Source: Akkermansiaceae bacterium UBA2367 (GTDB lineage: Bacteria > Verrucomicrobiota > Verrucomicrobiia > Verrucomicrobiales > DEV007). Taken from it: a stretch of DNA of 20,555 nt. The position numbers and the translations under genes are program-made. Position 1 is the first letter of the stretch. Each line of letters opens with the position of its first letter. This document shows positions 8,001-15,413 of the stretch, piece by piece. The stretch lies in NCBI GenBank assembly GCA_002344525.1, contig DDTJ01000053.1:1-20555 (forward strand). Direction: 5' to 3'. Below the pieces are notes generated by a model, which saw only the letters and a list, made by a program, of their open reading frames with translations, made no database searches and had not been told where the DNA came from.

Positions 8001-8077
8001 CGGGACGTGGCGCAGCCTGGTAGCGCATCACACTGGGGGTGTGGGGGTCGCTGGTTCGAATCCAGTCGTCCCGACCA
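8001..8077 (+). tRNA. tRNA-Pro (anticodon GGG)
   Basis: A 77-nt cloverleaf with encoded CCA. The acceptor stem CGGGACG pairs fully with CGTCCCG and is followed by A73 and CCA (8075-8077). The D arm is GCGC/GCGC, the anticodon stem TCACA/TGTGG contains one T-G pair, and the 7-base loop CTGGGGG places GGG at 8035-8037. The T arm has the loop TTCGAAT. C1-G72 with A73 is the usual bacterial proline tRNA signature. The anticodon reads CCC and CCU proline codons. It is transcribed away from argC and lies 63 bases before the WXG100-like gene. Confidence 0.97.
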
Positions 8078-8110
8078 TCTTCCGCCCTTGCCGAGGCAGG
8101 GGCGGAAGAT
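8077..8110 (+). other. long stem-loop directly after tRNA-Pro
   Basis: ATCTTCCGCCC (8077-8087) and GGGCGGAAGAT (8100-8110) form an 11-bp perfect stem that can extend by about four more pairs (one T-G) to a 4-base loop. The last A of the tRNA CCA is its first base. The bases after it (GGGAGGCTTC) are not a U-tract, so it is not a standard intrinsic terminator. It may act in 3' processing or reduce read-through into the WXG100 cluster. Confidence 0.6.
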
Positions 8111-8140
8111 GGGAGGCTTCAAAAATCAGGAGGTGCTCCC

Positions 8141-8413
8141 ATGTCCAAGGCCATCGTCGACCCGAACGAGCTGCGGCGCTTCGCCGAGGAGTTGAAGCGC
8201 TTCAACGGCGACCTGCAGAACTCCCTCTCCTCCCTTCAGGCCCGCTTCGCCGCCCTAGCCGACACTTGGCAGGACCAGGAACATGCCAAGTTCGCCCAGG
8301 AGTTCCAAGAGACCATGAAGACGCTCCGTCGTTTCATGGAGAGTTCGGCCCACCAAGGCCCCTTCCTCCTGCGCAAGGCCCAGCGCATCGAGGAATACCT
8401 GAACCAGCGCTAA
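8141..8413 (+). CDS. WXG100-like small helical protein
   Basis: A 90-residue protein with the size and layout of the WXG100 (ESAT-6-like) family: two predicted amphipathic helices (about 8-40 and 47-88) separated by a turn at Trp43-Gln44-Asp45, where the family has W-x-G. There is no signal peptide, as expected for a type VII substrate. The start is well supported: AGGAGGT (8128-8134) lies 6 bases before ATG 8141. The next gene begins 12 bases after the stop, and the four genes to 12948 look like one operon ending in an FtsK/EccC-like ATPase, the standard partner of WXG100 proteins. The Gly-to-Asp change in the motif makes it divergent. I see no separate YxxxD/E export signal at the very C-terminus, although RIEEYLNQR comes near it. 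Confidence 0.75.
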   Translation: MSKAIVDPNELRRFAEELKRFNGDLQNSLSSLQARFAALADTWQDQEHAKFAQEFQETMKTLRRFMESSAHQGPFLLRKAQRIEEYLNQR

Positions 8414-8425
8414 GAGGAGACGCTT

Positions 8426-8899
8426 GTGCCCGGTGCCCACGTCACCCACCTCGAGGCCTTGGAGCGATTCCGCTCCAGCCTGATTCTTTTCCTCGAACGG
8501 GCCAACCTCGTCCTCGACGAAGTCTCCGAGGAGGTGAAGCGCACCCGCATCTGGCTCCAGACCGAGCAGCGTATGAAAATCGGGCAGGAGATGAAACGCC
8601 GCGAGCGCGAGCTCGAACAACTGGAGCAGGAGCTTTTCACCGCCCGCCTCTCCGACCTCGCCCAGAAGAAAAGCGGTGCCCAGATGCAGGTGAACCAGAA
8701 ACGCCGCGAGCTTCGCGAACTCGAAGACACCCTGCGCAAGATCGCGGCTTGGCTGCGCAACTACGACTCCACCGTCGAACCCGAGGCGAGGAAGGTCGAA
8801 AAACTCCGCCACCACCTCGACACTGACATGGCCCGCGCCGTCGTCTTCCTGACCGAGGCGATCCGCCAGCTCGACGCCTACGCCTCCGGCGACCCCTGA
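8426..8899 (+). CDS. coiled-coil protein of the WXG100-ATPase cluster
   Basis: A 157-residue protein, almost entirely predicted helix, very rich in Glu, Arg, Leu and Gln. A long charged coiled coil spans about residues 45-110 (KRRERELEQLEQELF, then NQKRRELRELEDTLRK), with further helices on either side. There is no signal peptide, membrane segment or enzymatic motif. It starts at GTG 8426, with GAGGAGA (8414-8420) placed 5 bases before it, 12 bases after the WXG100-like gene, and ends one base before the next gene. Possible roles are a chaperone, a structural partner or a long helical substrate of the ATPase, comparable only in general shape to LXG or Esp proteins. I do not recognise the family. 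Confidence 0.7.
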   Translation: MPGAHVTHLEALERFRSSLILFLERANLVLDEVSEEVKRTRIWLQTEQRMKIGQEMKRRERELEQLEQELFTARLSDLAQKKSGAQMQVNQKRRELRELEDTLRKIAAWLRNYDSTVEPEARKVEKLRHHLDTDMARAVVFLTEAIRQLDAYASGDP

Positions 8900-8900
8900 C

Positions 8901-9116
8901 ATGAGCCTCAACCACAGCAAGGGCTGCCTCGTCGGACTCTCCCGCGAACTCCTCCGTGTCTGGCAGGAGACGCGGGAGTCGTGGCGCGACGAAAAGGCCC
9001 GCGAATTTGACAGCGTCTACATGCAGCCCATGTTCGATGCCGTCGACCACGCCGCCGCGGCCATCGAGGATCTCGACAAGGTGCTCCACCGACTCCGCCA
9101 AGACTGTGAACTCTGA
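8901..9116 (+). CDS. second WXG100-like miniprotein
   Basis: A 71-residue protein with two predicted helices around Trp28-Arg29-Asp30. The stretch ESWRDEKAREFDSVY resembles DTWQDQEHAKFAQEF of the first WXG100-like protein: W-x-D, a following charged run with Ala, and an aromatic residue 8-12 positions later. It is shorter than usual for WXG100, mainly before the turn. It contains two cysteines, C9 and C69. It starts one base after the upstream stop and overlaps the ATPase start by 11 bases, so translation is probably coupled along the operon. The likely role is as the partner of the first WXG100-like protein or as a substrate or adaptor of the ATPase. Family membership is inferred from motif and context. 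Confidence 0.65.
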   Translation: MSLNHSKGCLVGLSRELLRVWQETRESWRDEKAREFDSVYMQPMFDAVDHAAAAIEDLDKVLHRLRQDCEL

Positions 9117-12100
9117 CCCCCTCTCCGCCCCCGAATCGGTCTCCCTCGTCGGACGTTTCCACGCCGGGGCGCGGAGCTTCGCCGAGCGGGAGAAGGGGCT
9201 CGAACGCGCCCGGCAGCTCCGCGAGTCGAGCCGCCGCCAGACCCTTGAGGAGCAGCACGCCGAGATCGAGCGCCGCCACCGCGCCGCCGTCGCCGCGATG
9301 ACGGAGAAGGCCGAGACGAAGGTCCACACTTTCGACGAACTCGCGAAGAAACGCCGCGTCCGCCTCGACAAAGGCCAAATCGCCGTGCGCAACGCCGTCG
9401 TCGGCGCGATGCAGGCGAGCGAGGGCCAGCACCGCGCCGTCCTCCAGCGCGACTTCATGGAGGCGGGCCGCCGCCGCGAGCAGGCCCTCGCCCGCGCCGC
9501 CGCCGAGCATGAGGAGGCGGGTGCCGCGACCAAGGCGATCCATGCCCGTTTCCTCAAATTGGAAAAAGCCGCCGTCGCCGCCTTGCGAGGCTATGGCGGA
9601 CCGCAGCGCCGCCTCCTCGTCGCGCTGAAGGATACGGAGACGCCCCTGCCCGACGAGGCCGGTGCCCCTCCCGCCGAGGAGTCCCTCGCCGCGCTCCACA
9701 CCGGGCTTTCCGCAGCGGTGAAACGCCTGCGCCAATCGCCGCTCCTCGCTTGGTTCGGCGGTTTCCCCCTCGTCCTCCAGCTCTTCCTCGTCCTCGGTCT
9801 CGGCGCGGTCCTGCCCTTCGTCGCCCCCCACCTTGGCCTCGGCGGGATTTCGTGGCCGCTCTCGCTCGGCATCGCGGGTGCCACCGCCGCACTGCTCCTC
9901 GTCCTGTGGTTCGCCGGGCGCGGTCCCGCCGCCGCATTCGCCGCCGCCGAGACCCCGCGCTTCGTCGAGGCCAAGGCCCTGCGCCTGCGCCATCGCGAGT
10001 CGCTCGATCTCCGCCACCGCCTCGCCGTCGAGACGGCCGAAGCCGAATACAACCGGGTCAAGTCCGCCTTCGAACAGGGTCTGAAGCACAAACCTAGCGA
10101 CTCCAGTCCGCGCCGCTACCCGGATCCCGGAGCCGTCGAGAAACGCGCCGAAGCCCTCCGGGGGAAACTCGACACGCATCGGCAGTTCCAGATCGACGCC
10201 GTCCACCAGACCCTCGCCGAAGGCATCGGCGAGTTGGAACGGCAACGCGACGAAGCCCTCGCCCGCGTCGCCGCCGAAGCTGGCCCAGTCGAAGATCCCG
10301 CCGAACCCTTGGAGCGGCTCGTCGCGGAGTGGCGGAGCGAGATGCTTCCGCTCGCGGCAAGCCTCTCCGCGGAGACCCAAGCCGTCCTCGCGGGGAAGGA
10401 GACCGCTTGGTTGAGCAACGGACCCGAGGCTTGGTCCCCACCGAGCCAGCTCGTCCCCGCCCTCGCTTTCGGCGAATTGGACTACTCCGGCGAACGGAGC
10501 GAACTCCTCCTCCCGGTGTCGGAGCGCATGGCCCTGCCCTCGCCGCCCGACTACCGCCTCGCCCTGCGCCTCCGCATCCCGGACGCCGCCTCCATCCTCC
10601 TCGAAACGAAGCAGCATGGCCGCGACGAGGCCATCGCCCTGCTGAACCAGCTCGTCCTCGGCTGGCTCGCCGCCTCGCCAGCCGGGCGGCTTTCCTTCTC
10701 CCTCGTCGATCCGGTGGGACTCGGGGAGAGCTTCGCGGGGCTGATGCACCTCGCCGACTACGAGGAAATCCTCATCAACACCCGCATCCGCACGCAGTCC
10801 GACCAGATCGAGCGCCGCCTCGGCGAACTCTGCGACCACATGGAGAAGGTCATCCAGATGTACCTGCGCCAGGACTACGCGACCATCACCGACTACAACG
10901 AGGCCGCCGGGACCGTCGCGGAGCGCTACCACTTCCTCGTCGCCGCCGACTTCCCCCACGGCTTCAGCGATCTCGCGGCGAAGCGCCTCCTCAGCATCGC
11001 CGCCGCAGGGGCGCGTTGCGGGGTCTTCCTTCTCCTCCACTGCGACCAGCGCGCCGAGCTTCCCTCCGGCTTCCGCATGGACGACCTGCGCAAGGCCTGC
11101 CTCTGCCTCCAGTCGGGGATCGACGGATTCTTCCTGAAGGACGCGCCGGTGAAGGGGCTGACGATCTCCCTGACAAAACCACCCCCGCCCGATCTCTTCG
11201 CCCGATGGATGCACCGCCTCGGCGCGGCCAACCGCGATTCGAACCGCATCGAGGTGCCCTTCCCCTTCATCGCCCCCTCCCCGGAGGAATGCTGGAGCCT
11301 CACGACCGCCGACGAATTGCGCGTCCCCATCGGGCGCAGCGGGGCGACGAAACTGCAGCAGCTCGCCCTCGGCAAGGGCACCTGCCAGCACGCCCTCATC
11401 GCCGGGAAGACGGGATCGGGCAAATCGACCCTCTTCCACATCATCGTCAGCAACCTCGCCCTCTGGTCCTCGCCCGACGAAGTCGAGTTCTACCTCGTCG
11501 ATTTCAAAAAAGGGGTCGAGTTCAAATGCTACGGCGACCGCCGCCTCCCCCACGCCCGCGTCGTCGCCATCGAGAGCGACCGCGAGTTCGGCCTCAGCGT
11601 GCTGCAACGCCTCGACGAGGAGTTGCGGCGGCGGGGCGAGCTTTTCCGCGCCGCCGGAGCGCAGGACGTGGCCGGCTACCGCACCAAGCCGGGAGCGGAG
11701 ATCATGCCGCGCACCCTCCTGCTGATCGACGAATTCCAGGAGTTCTTCACCGAGGACGACGCCATCTCGCAGCAGGCCGCCGTGCTCCTCGACCGCATCG
11801 TGAGGCAAGGTCGCGCCTTCGGCATCCACGCCATCCTCGGCTCGCAGACCCTCGGCGGGGCCTTCACCCTCGCCCGCGCCACCCTCGGGCAGATGACCGT
11901 GCGCATCGCCCTCGCCTGCAACGAGGCCGACGCCTACCTCATCATGGACGACTCGAATCCCGCGCCTCGCCTCCTCACCCGGCCCGGCGAGGGCATCTAC
12001 AACGACCGCGCCGGGGCCGCCGAGGCGAACTCGCCCTTCCAAGTCGTCTGGCTCGGCGAAGAGGAGCGCGACCAGCTCCTCGAACACGTCGCCGAACTGG

Positions 12101-12948
12101 ACCGAAAGCGGGGAGGGAAACCGCGCCCCCTCGTCGTCTTCGAGGGCAACGCCCCCGCCGAAGCCGAGTCCGACCCCATCCTGACCGAACTGCTGAAACA
12201 CGACCCCGTCCCCGGTCCACCACGGATTTTTCTCGGCGCGCCGAACTCGATCAAAGGCCCCACCGAGGTGAGCTTCGCCCGGCAGAGTGGCAACCACCTC
12301 CTCCTCGTCGGCCAGCGCGAGGACGCGGCCGATGCGATCCTCGTCGTCGCCCTGCGGATGCTGCGGGCGCAGTTCGGGGACGCGATCCGCCTCGTCCTCG
12401 TGGACAGCCGTTTCGCCACCCCCGACGATTCGCCCTTCCGCCGCGCCGTCGAACGCATCGGCGGGGTCGAATGCCCCGACACACATGGGGTCGGGCCGCT
12501 TCTGAACGAACTCGCCGCCTCGCTCAAGGCCGTGGCCGACGGCTCCGCGCCCGATCCGGGGAGGCCCGTCGTTCTTTTCATCCCCAACCTCCACCGCCAC
12601 CGCAAGCTGCGGCACGAAGAGGATTTCTCCTTCTCCCTCGACGCCGAAGCCGGGGCGAAGCCCTCCGACTCCTTGCAGGAGATCATCCTCGAAGGGCCGC
12701 CTTGGGGTCATCATCTCGTCGCCTCGCTCGACTCCTACAACAACCTCGTCCGCACCCTCGGACGCAAGGCCGCGGGAGAGTTCGAGAAGAAGGTGCTCTT
12801 CCAAATGAGCGCGGCCGATTCCGCGAGCCTCATCGACTCCGGCAAAGCCGCCGAACTCGGCTTGAACCGCGCCCTCCTCCACGACGAAGCCGACGGGACC
12901 ATCGAGATCTTCCGACCCTACGCGATGCCTGGGACCGGGTGGCTGTAG
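9106..12948 (+). CDS. membrane-anchored FtsK/EccC-like ATPase with three ATPase modules
   Basis: A 1280-residue protein. Residues about 15-200 are a charged coiled coil; two hydrophobic segments (about 220-241 and 251-270) form a membrane hairpin; 280-440 are again helical. Three FtsK/SpoIIIE-like modules follow. Module 1 (about 485-700) keeps the fold landmarks (SFSLVDPVG at 530-538, HFLVAADFP at 609-617) but has ETKQHGRDEA where Walker A should be. Module 2 is canonical: Walker A GKTGSGKST (767-775), YLVDFKKG and Walker B LLLIDEF (871-877). Module 3 (about 1055-1210) has VGQREDAADA and FIPNLH in place of Walker A and B. A three-module chain downstream of WXG100-like genes is the EccC arrangement of type VII secretion; the coiled-coil N-terminus is not. 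GTG 9106 was chosen because it overlaps the preceding stop by 11 bases; upstream codons in this frame only shadow the previous gene. A DNA translocase is the alternative. Confidence 0.85.
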   Translation: MNSDPLSAPESVSLVGRFHAGARSFAEREKGLERARQLRESSRRQTLEEQHAEIERRHRAAVAAMTEKAETKVHTFDELAKKRRVRLDKGQIAVRNAVVGAMQASEGQHRAVLQRDFMEAGRRREQALARAAAEHEEAGAATKAIHARFLKLEKAAVAALRGYGGPQRRLLVALKDTETPLPDEAGAPPAEESLAALHTGLSAAVKRLRQSPLLAWFGGFPLVLQLFLVLGLGAVLPFVAPHLGLGGISWPLSLGIAGATAALLLVLWFAGRGPAAAFAAAETPRFVEAKALRLRHRESLDLRHRLAVETAEAEYNRVKSAFEQGLKHKPSDSSPRRYPDPGAVEKRAEALRGKLDTHRQFQIDAVHQTLAEGIGELERQRDEALARVAAEAGPVEDPAEPLERLVAEWRSEMLPLAASLSAETQAVLAGKETAWLSNGPEAWSPPSQLVPALAFGELDYSGERSELLLPVSERMALPSPPDYRLALRLRIPDAASILLETKQHGRDEAIALLNQLVLGWLAASPAGRLSFSLVDPVGLGESFAGLMHLADYEEILINTRIRTQSDQIERRLGELCDHMEKVIQMYLRQDYATITDYNEAAGTVAERYHFLVAADFPHGFSDLAAKRLLSIAAAGARCGVFLLLHCDQRAELPSGFRMDDLRKACLCLQSGIDGFFLKDAPVKGLTISLTKPPPPDLFARWMHRLGAANRDSNRIEVPFPFIAPSPEECWSLTTADELRVPIGRSGATKLQQLALGKGTCQHALIAGKTGSGKSTLFHIIVSNLALWSSPDEVEFYLVDFKKGVEFKCYGDRRLPHARVVAIESDREFGLSVLQRLDEELRRRGELFRAAGAQDVAGYRTKPGAEIMPRTLLLIDEFQEFFTEDDAISQQAAVLLDRIVRQGRAFGIHAILGSQTLGGAFTLARATLGQMTVRIALACNEADAYLIMDDSNPAPRLLTRPGEGIYNDRAGAAEANSPFQVVWLGEEERDQLLEHVAELDRKRGGKPRPLVVFEGNAPAEAESDPILTELLKHDPVPGPPRIFLGAPNSIKGPTEVSFARQSGNHLLLVGQREDAADAILVVALRMLRAQFGDAIRLVLVDSRFATPDDSPFRRAVERIGGVECPDTHGVGPLLNELAASLKAVADGSAPDPGRPVVLFIPNLHRHRKLRHEEDFSFSLDAEAGAKPSDSLQEIILEGPPWGHHLVASLDSYNNLVRTLGRKAAGEFEKKVLFQMSAADSASLIDSGKAAELGLNRALLHDEADGTIEIFRPYAMPGTGWL

Positions 12949-12999
12949 CCGAGATAGCCGACCCCGTCCGAACGTCGCTAGGACATCCAACCCGCGCCC
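12943..12999 (+). repeat. interspersed repeat, copy A (overlaps ATPase stop codon)
   Basis: This 57-base stretch starting CTGTAGCCGA aligns without gaps to copy C (15517-15573) at 37 of 57 positions by hand count, including the first ten bases and CGTCGC in the middle. The TAG stop of the ATPase gene is inside its CTGTAG. The palindromic centre is degenerate in this copy. It fills the first part of the 147-base gap before the cytochrome gene; nothing else in that gap is clear. Confidence 0.5.
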
Positions 13000-13095
13000 A
13001 GCGAATGCGGTGACCCGAACGGTTCCCGCCGACTGGCGCACCTGCACCAGAAAAAAGGACGGACGCTCCGCGAAACGCCCTTATCTTGGCGAGGC

Positions 13096-13890
13096 ATGGT
13101 TTCCTTTCGTCCACCCCGCGTCCTGGCATCGGCCTGCGCCGGAGCAAGCCTCGCCTTCGCCGCGCTCCTCCTCCCGGCGGGTGCCGAGGAACCCTCGTCC
13201 GAGGCCAACCGCCAAGAGCTCCATCTCTACATGAAGGGGCGCTACGTCTATCAGAAATACTGCGTCGAATGCCATGGCGCGACGGGAAGGGGCAACGGCC
13301 CGTGGGCCGGCGAACTTGCGGTGAAGCCGCGCAATTTCCGCTCGGGCCTCTTCAAATTCCGCACCACCGCCTACGGCACCCAGCCAGTCGACGCGGACCT
13401 GCGCCGGACCATCCGCAGCGGGATCTCGGGCACGACCATGCCGGTCTTCTCCAATCTCCACGAGGAGGAAGTCGATGGCTTGGTCGTCTACCTCAAAAGC
13501 CTCTCCAGAGCCTGGCGGAAGCCCGAGCTTGCCGCCAGACCCGTTCCCATGCCCGGGACGCCCGATTGGTTCGCCTCGCCCGGGGAACGGCGGAGCCGCG
13601 CCCAAGCCGGAGCGGCGCGCTTCCAGGCACTGTGCGCCACCTGCCACGGCGACTCGGGGAAAGGCGACGGGCCAGGCGGCCAAGGGCTCGTCGACGGCTG
13701 GGGCAACCCCATCGCCCCCGCCACGCTCTCCGCACCACACCACAAGTCGGGCGACCAACCCGGCGACCTCTACCGCACCATCGCCACGGGTCTCAACGGC
13801 ACGCCCATGGTCGGCTACGCGGAGGCCCTGAAGGAGGACGAGATCTGGGAGCTGGTCGCATGGATCGTCGAGCTTAGCGCAGCCGACTGA
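13096..13890 (+). CDS. exported diheme c-type cytochrome
   Basis: A 264-residue protein with a Sec signal peptide (hydrophobic core about 11-27, likely cleavage after AGA at 30) and two c-type heme sites: Cys56-x-x-Cys59-His60 (CVECH) and Cys180-x-x-Cys183-His184 (CATCH). Likely axial methionines are Met115 (GTTMPVF) and Met238 (GTPMVG), one per heme. Two tandem cytochrome c domains of this kind carry electrons in the periplasm. The start ATG 13096 has a weak GAGG a few bases upstream. The nearest downstream gene is the exported DUF1552 protein, 132 bases away in the same direction, but a separate promoter may drive that gene. The redox partner is not identifiable from the window. Confidence 0.92.
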   Translation: MVSFRPPRVLASACAGASLAFAALLLPAGAEEPSSEANRQELHLYMKGRYVYQKYCVECHGATGRGNGPWAGELAVKPRNFRSGLFKFRTTAYGTQPVDADLRRTIRSGISGTTMPVFSNLHEEEVDGLVVYLKSLSRAWRKPELAARPVPMPGTPDWFASPGERRSRAQAGAARFQALCATCHGDSGKGDGPGGQGLVDGWGNPIAPATLSAPHHKSGDQPGDLYRTIATGLNGTPMVGYAEALKEDEIWELVAWIVELSAAD

Positions 13891-13906
13891 CCCCAATGGA
13901 CTGGTC

Positions 13907-13935
13907 TTGACAGCCGGATTCGCGTGATTTGTTGG
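13907..13935 (+). promoter_or_regulatory. candidate promoter before the DUF1552 gene
   Basis: TTGACA (13907-13912) is a perfect -35 consensus, but the segment 17 bases further on (TGTTGG) is a poor -10 box. Transcription would begin about 80 bases before the ATG at 14023. The pairing is weak, and joint transcription with the cytochrome gene is equally possible. Confidence 0.25.
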
Positions 13936-14022
13936 AGCGCCGCGCGGGCGTATCTTGTCTTGGCCTCGGATCTGCTAGGCATCCGGCCTGCCATCTGGAA
14001 CGCACTCCCCTCCCCTTCAGCC

Positions 14023-15387
14023 ATGATCCACGAAGTCAACCGCCGCGCTTTCCTCAAAGGCCTCGGAGCCGCCGTCGCCCTGCCGTCTTTCGAGACTTTC
14101 TTCAACACCTCCGTCGCCAAGGCCGCCGCCGCGAAAGGGCTCGCCACGACCGCGAGCGGGGCACCCCTGCGCACCGCCTTCCTCTACAAGCCGAACGGCA
14201 TGAACATGGAGAAGTGGGCCATCGCCGGGACGGGGGCCGATTTCCAGCTTGCCGCGACGCACGAGCCCTACGCGAAGTTCAAGGAGCATCTCCACGTCCT
14301 CAGCAACCTCGCCCACCTCAACGGCACCGGGGGCCCCGACGGGGCGGGCGACCATGCCCGGGCCAACGCCACCTTCCTCACCGGCACCCGCCCGCGCAAG
14401 ACCGCCGGGGCCGACATCAAGCTCGGCATCTCCGCCGACCAAGTCATCGCCAACGCCGTCGGCGACCAGACGCGCTTCTCCTCGCTGGAGCTCTCCTGCG
14501 ACGGCATCCGCAAGAGCGGGGTGTGCGATTCGGGCTACTCCTGCGCCTACCAGTTCAACCTCTCGTGGCGGTCGGACACCACGCCGATGACGCCCGAGTC
14601 GAACCCCCGCCACGTCTTCGAACGCCTCTTCGGCTCCGGCCCGAAGGAGGAGCGGGAGAGGGGCTTCGCCCTGCGCAACCAGCGCCAGCGCTCCCTCATC
14701 GACTTCGTGATGGAGGACGCGAAGGCGCTGAACCGCCAGCTCGGTCGCAACGACCAGCTCAAGCTCGACGAATACATGACCGGCGTGCGCGAGATCGAGC
14801 GCCGCATCGAGAAGGCGGAGAAATTCGGCCTGCCCGAATCCCCCGACATGGAGATGCCCGAGGGCGTGCCCGGCAGCTACGAGGACCACATCCGCCTGAT
14901 GATGGACCTGCTCGTGCTCGCCTTCGAGACCGACTCGACCCGCGTCGCCACCTTCCTCCTCGCCCACGACGGGAGCAACCGCAGCTTCAAGGACATCGGC
15001 GTGCCCGATGGGCACCACTCCATCTCGCACCACCAGAACAACCCCGAGTCGCTCGACAAGCTCGCCAAGATCGACCTTTTCTACTCGCGGCAGTTCGCCT
15101 ACTTCCTCGAACAACTCCAGTCGCGCAAGGACGTGGACGGCCAGTCGCTGCTGCACAACTCGATGGTCGTCTGGGGCAGCGGTCTTGCCGACCCCGATCG
15201 CCACCGCCACACCGACCTGCCCGTCATCCTCGCCGGCCACGGCGGCGGCACGATCCAGACCGGGCTGCGCAGCGAACTCGGGCAGGACACGCCGATGAGC
15301 AACCTCTTCCTCAGCCTTCTCGACCGAACCGGGGTGAAGGAGGAGCGCTTCGGCGATTCGACCGGGCGGCTTTCGCAGATCGGGTGA
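14023..15387 (+). CDS. Tat-exported DUF1552 family protein
   Basis: A 454-residue protein beginning with a twin-arginine leader: NRRAFLKGLGAAVALP (residues 6-21), with Arg7-Arg8 followed by FLK and a hydrophobic stretch. It should therefore be exported already folded. The rest matches DUF1552 as seen in Verrucomicrobia, Planctomycetes and Myxococcota: FLYKPNGMNMEKW near the mature N-terminus, HARANATFLTGTRP in the middle and GLADPDRHRHTDLPVILAG near the C-terminus. The function is unknown; the family usually sits beside DUF1592/1588/1587/1585/1595 cytochrome-type proteins. Here the preceding gene is a simple diheme cytochrome c instead. ATG 14023 was chosen because it puts the twin arginines at positions 7-8; an in-frame upstream start at 13924 would bury the leader. 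Confidence 0.9.
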   Translation: MIHEVNRRAFLKGLGAAVALPSFETFFNTSVAKAAAAKGLATTASGAPLRTAFLYKPNGMNMEKWAIAGTGADFQLAATHEPYAKFKEHLHVLSNLAHLNGTGGPDGAGDHARANATFLTGTRPRKTAGADIKLGISADQVIANAVGDQTRFSSLELSCDGIRKSGVCDSGYSCAYQFNLSWRSDTTPMTPESNPRHVFERLFGSGPKEERERGFALRNQRQRSLIDFVMEDAKALNRQLGRNDQLKLDEYMTGVREIERRIEKAEKFGLPESPDMEMPEGVPGSYEDHIRLMMDLLVLAFETDSTRVATFLLAHDGSNRSFKDIGVPDGHHSISHHQNNPESLDKLAKIDLFYSRQFAYFLEQLQSRKDVDGQSLLHNSMVVWGSGLADPDRHRHTDLPVILAGHGGGTIQTGLRSELGQDTPMSNLFLSLLDRTGVKEERFGDSTGRLSQIG

Positions 15388-15413
15388 AAGCGCCGGCGGA
15401 GAGTTCGCTGGAT

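Noticed and set aside
8050..8077. Phage or island attachment site at the tRNA 3' end
   Set aside because: I found no second copy of this sequence in the window and no integrase; base composition does not change across the junction.
8077..8110. Intrinsic terminator for the tRNA gene
   Set aside because: The stem is strong but no U-tract follows on either strand, so it is recorded as a stem-loop of unknown role.
6374..8122. Minus-strand open frame whose product contains RLDSNQRP
   Set aside because: This peptide is the known artefact of translating the antisense of a tRNA gene; the frame also runs through argC and argJ out of phase.
6115..8826. 903-codon plus-strand frame across argJ, argC and the tRNA
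   Set aside because: It is a shadow of the arg genes on the opposite strand, crosses the tRNA, and has no family signature.
8908..13047. Very long open frame (1379 codons) on the minus strand opposite the ATPase gene
   Set aside because: It is an antisense shadow of a GC-rich coding region; its translation is low in recognisable motifs, whereas the plus strand encodes clear Walker motifs, a membrane hairpin and an operon structure.
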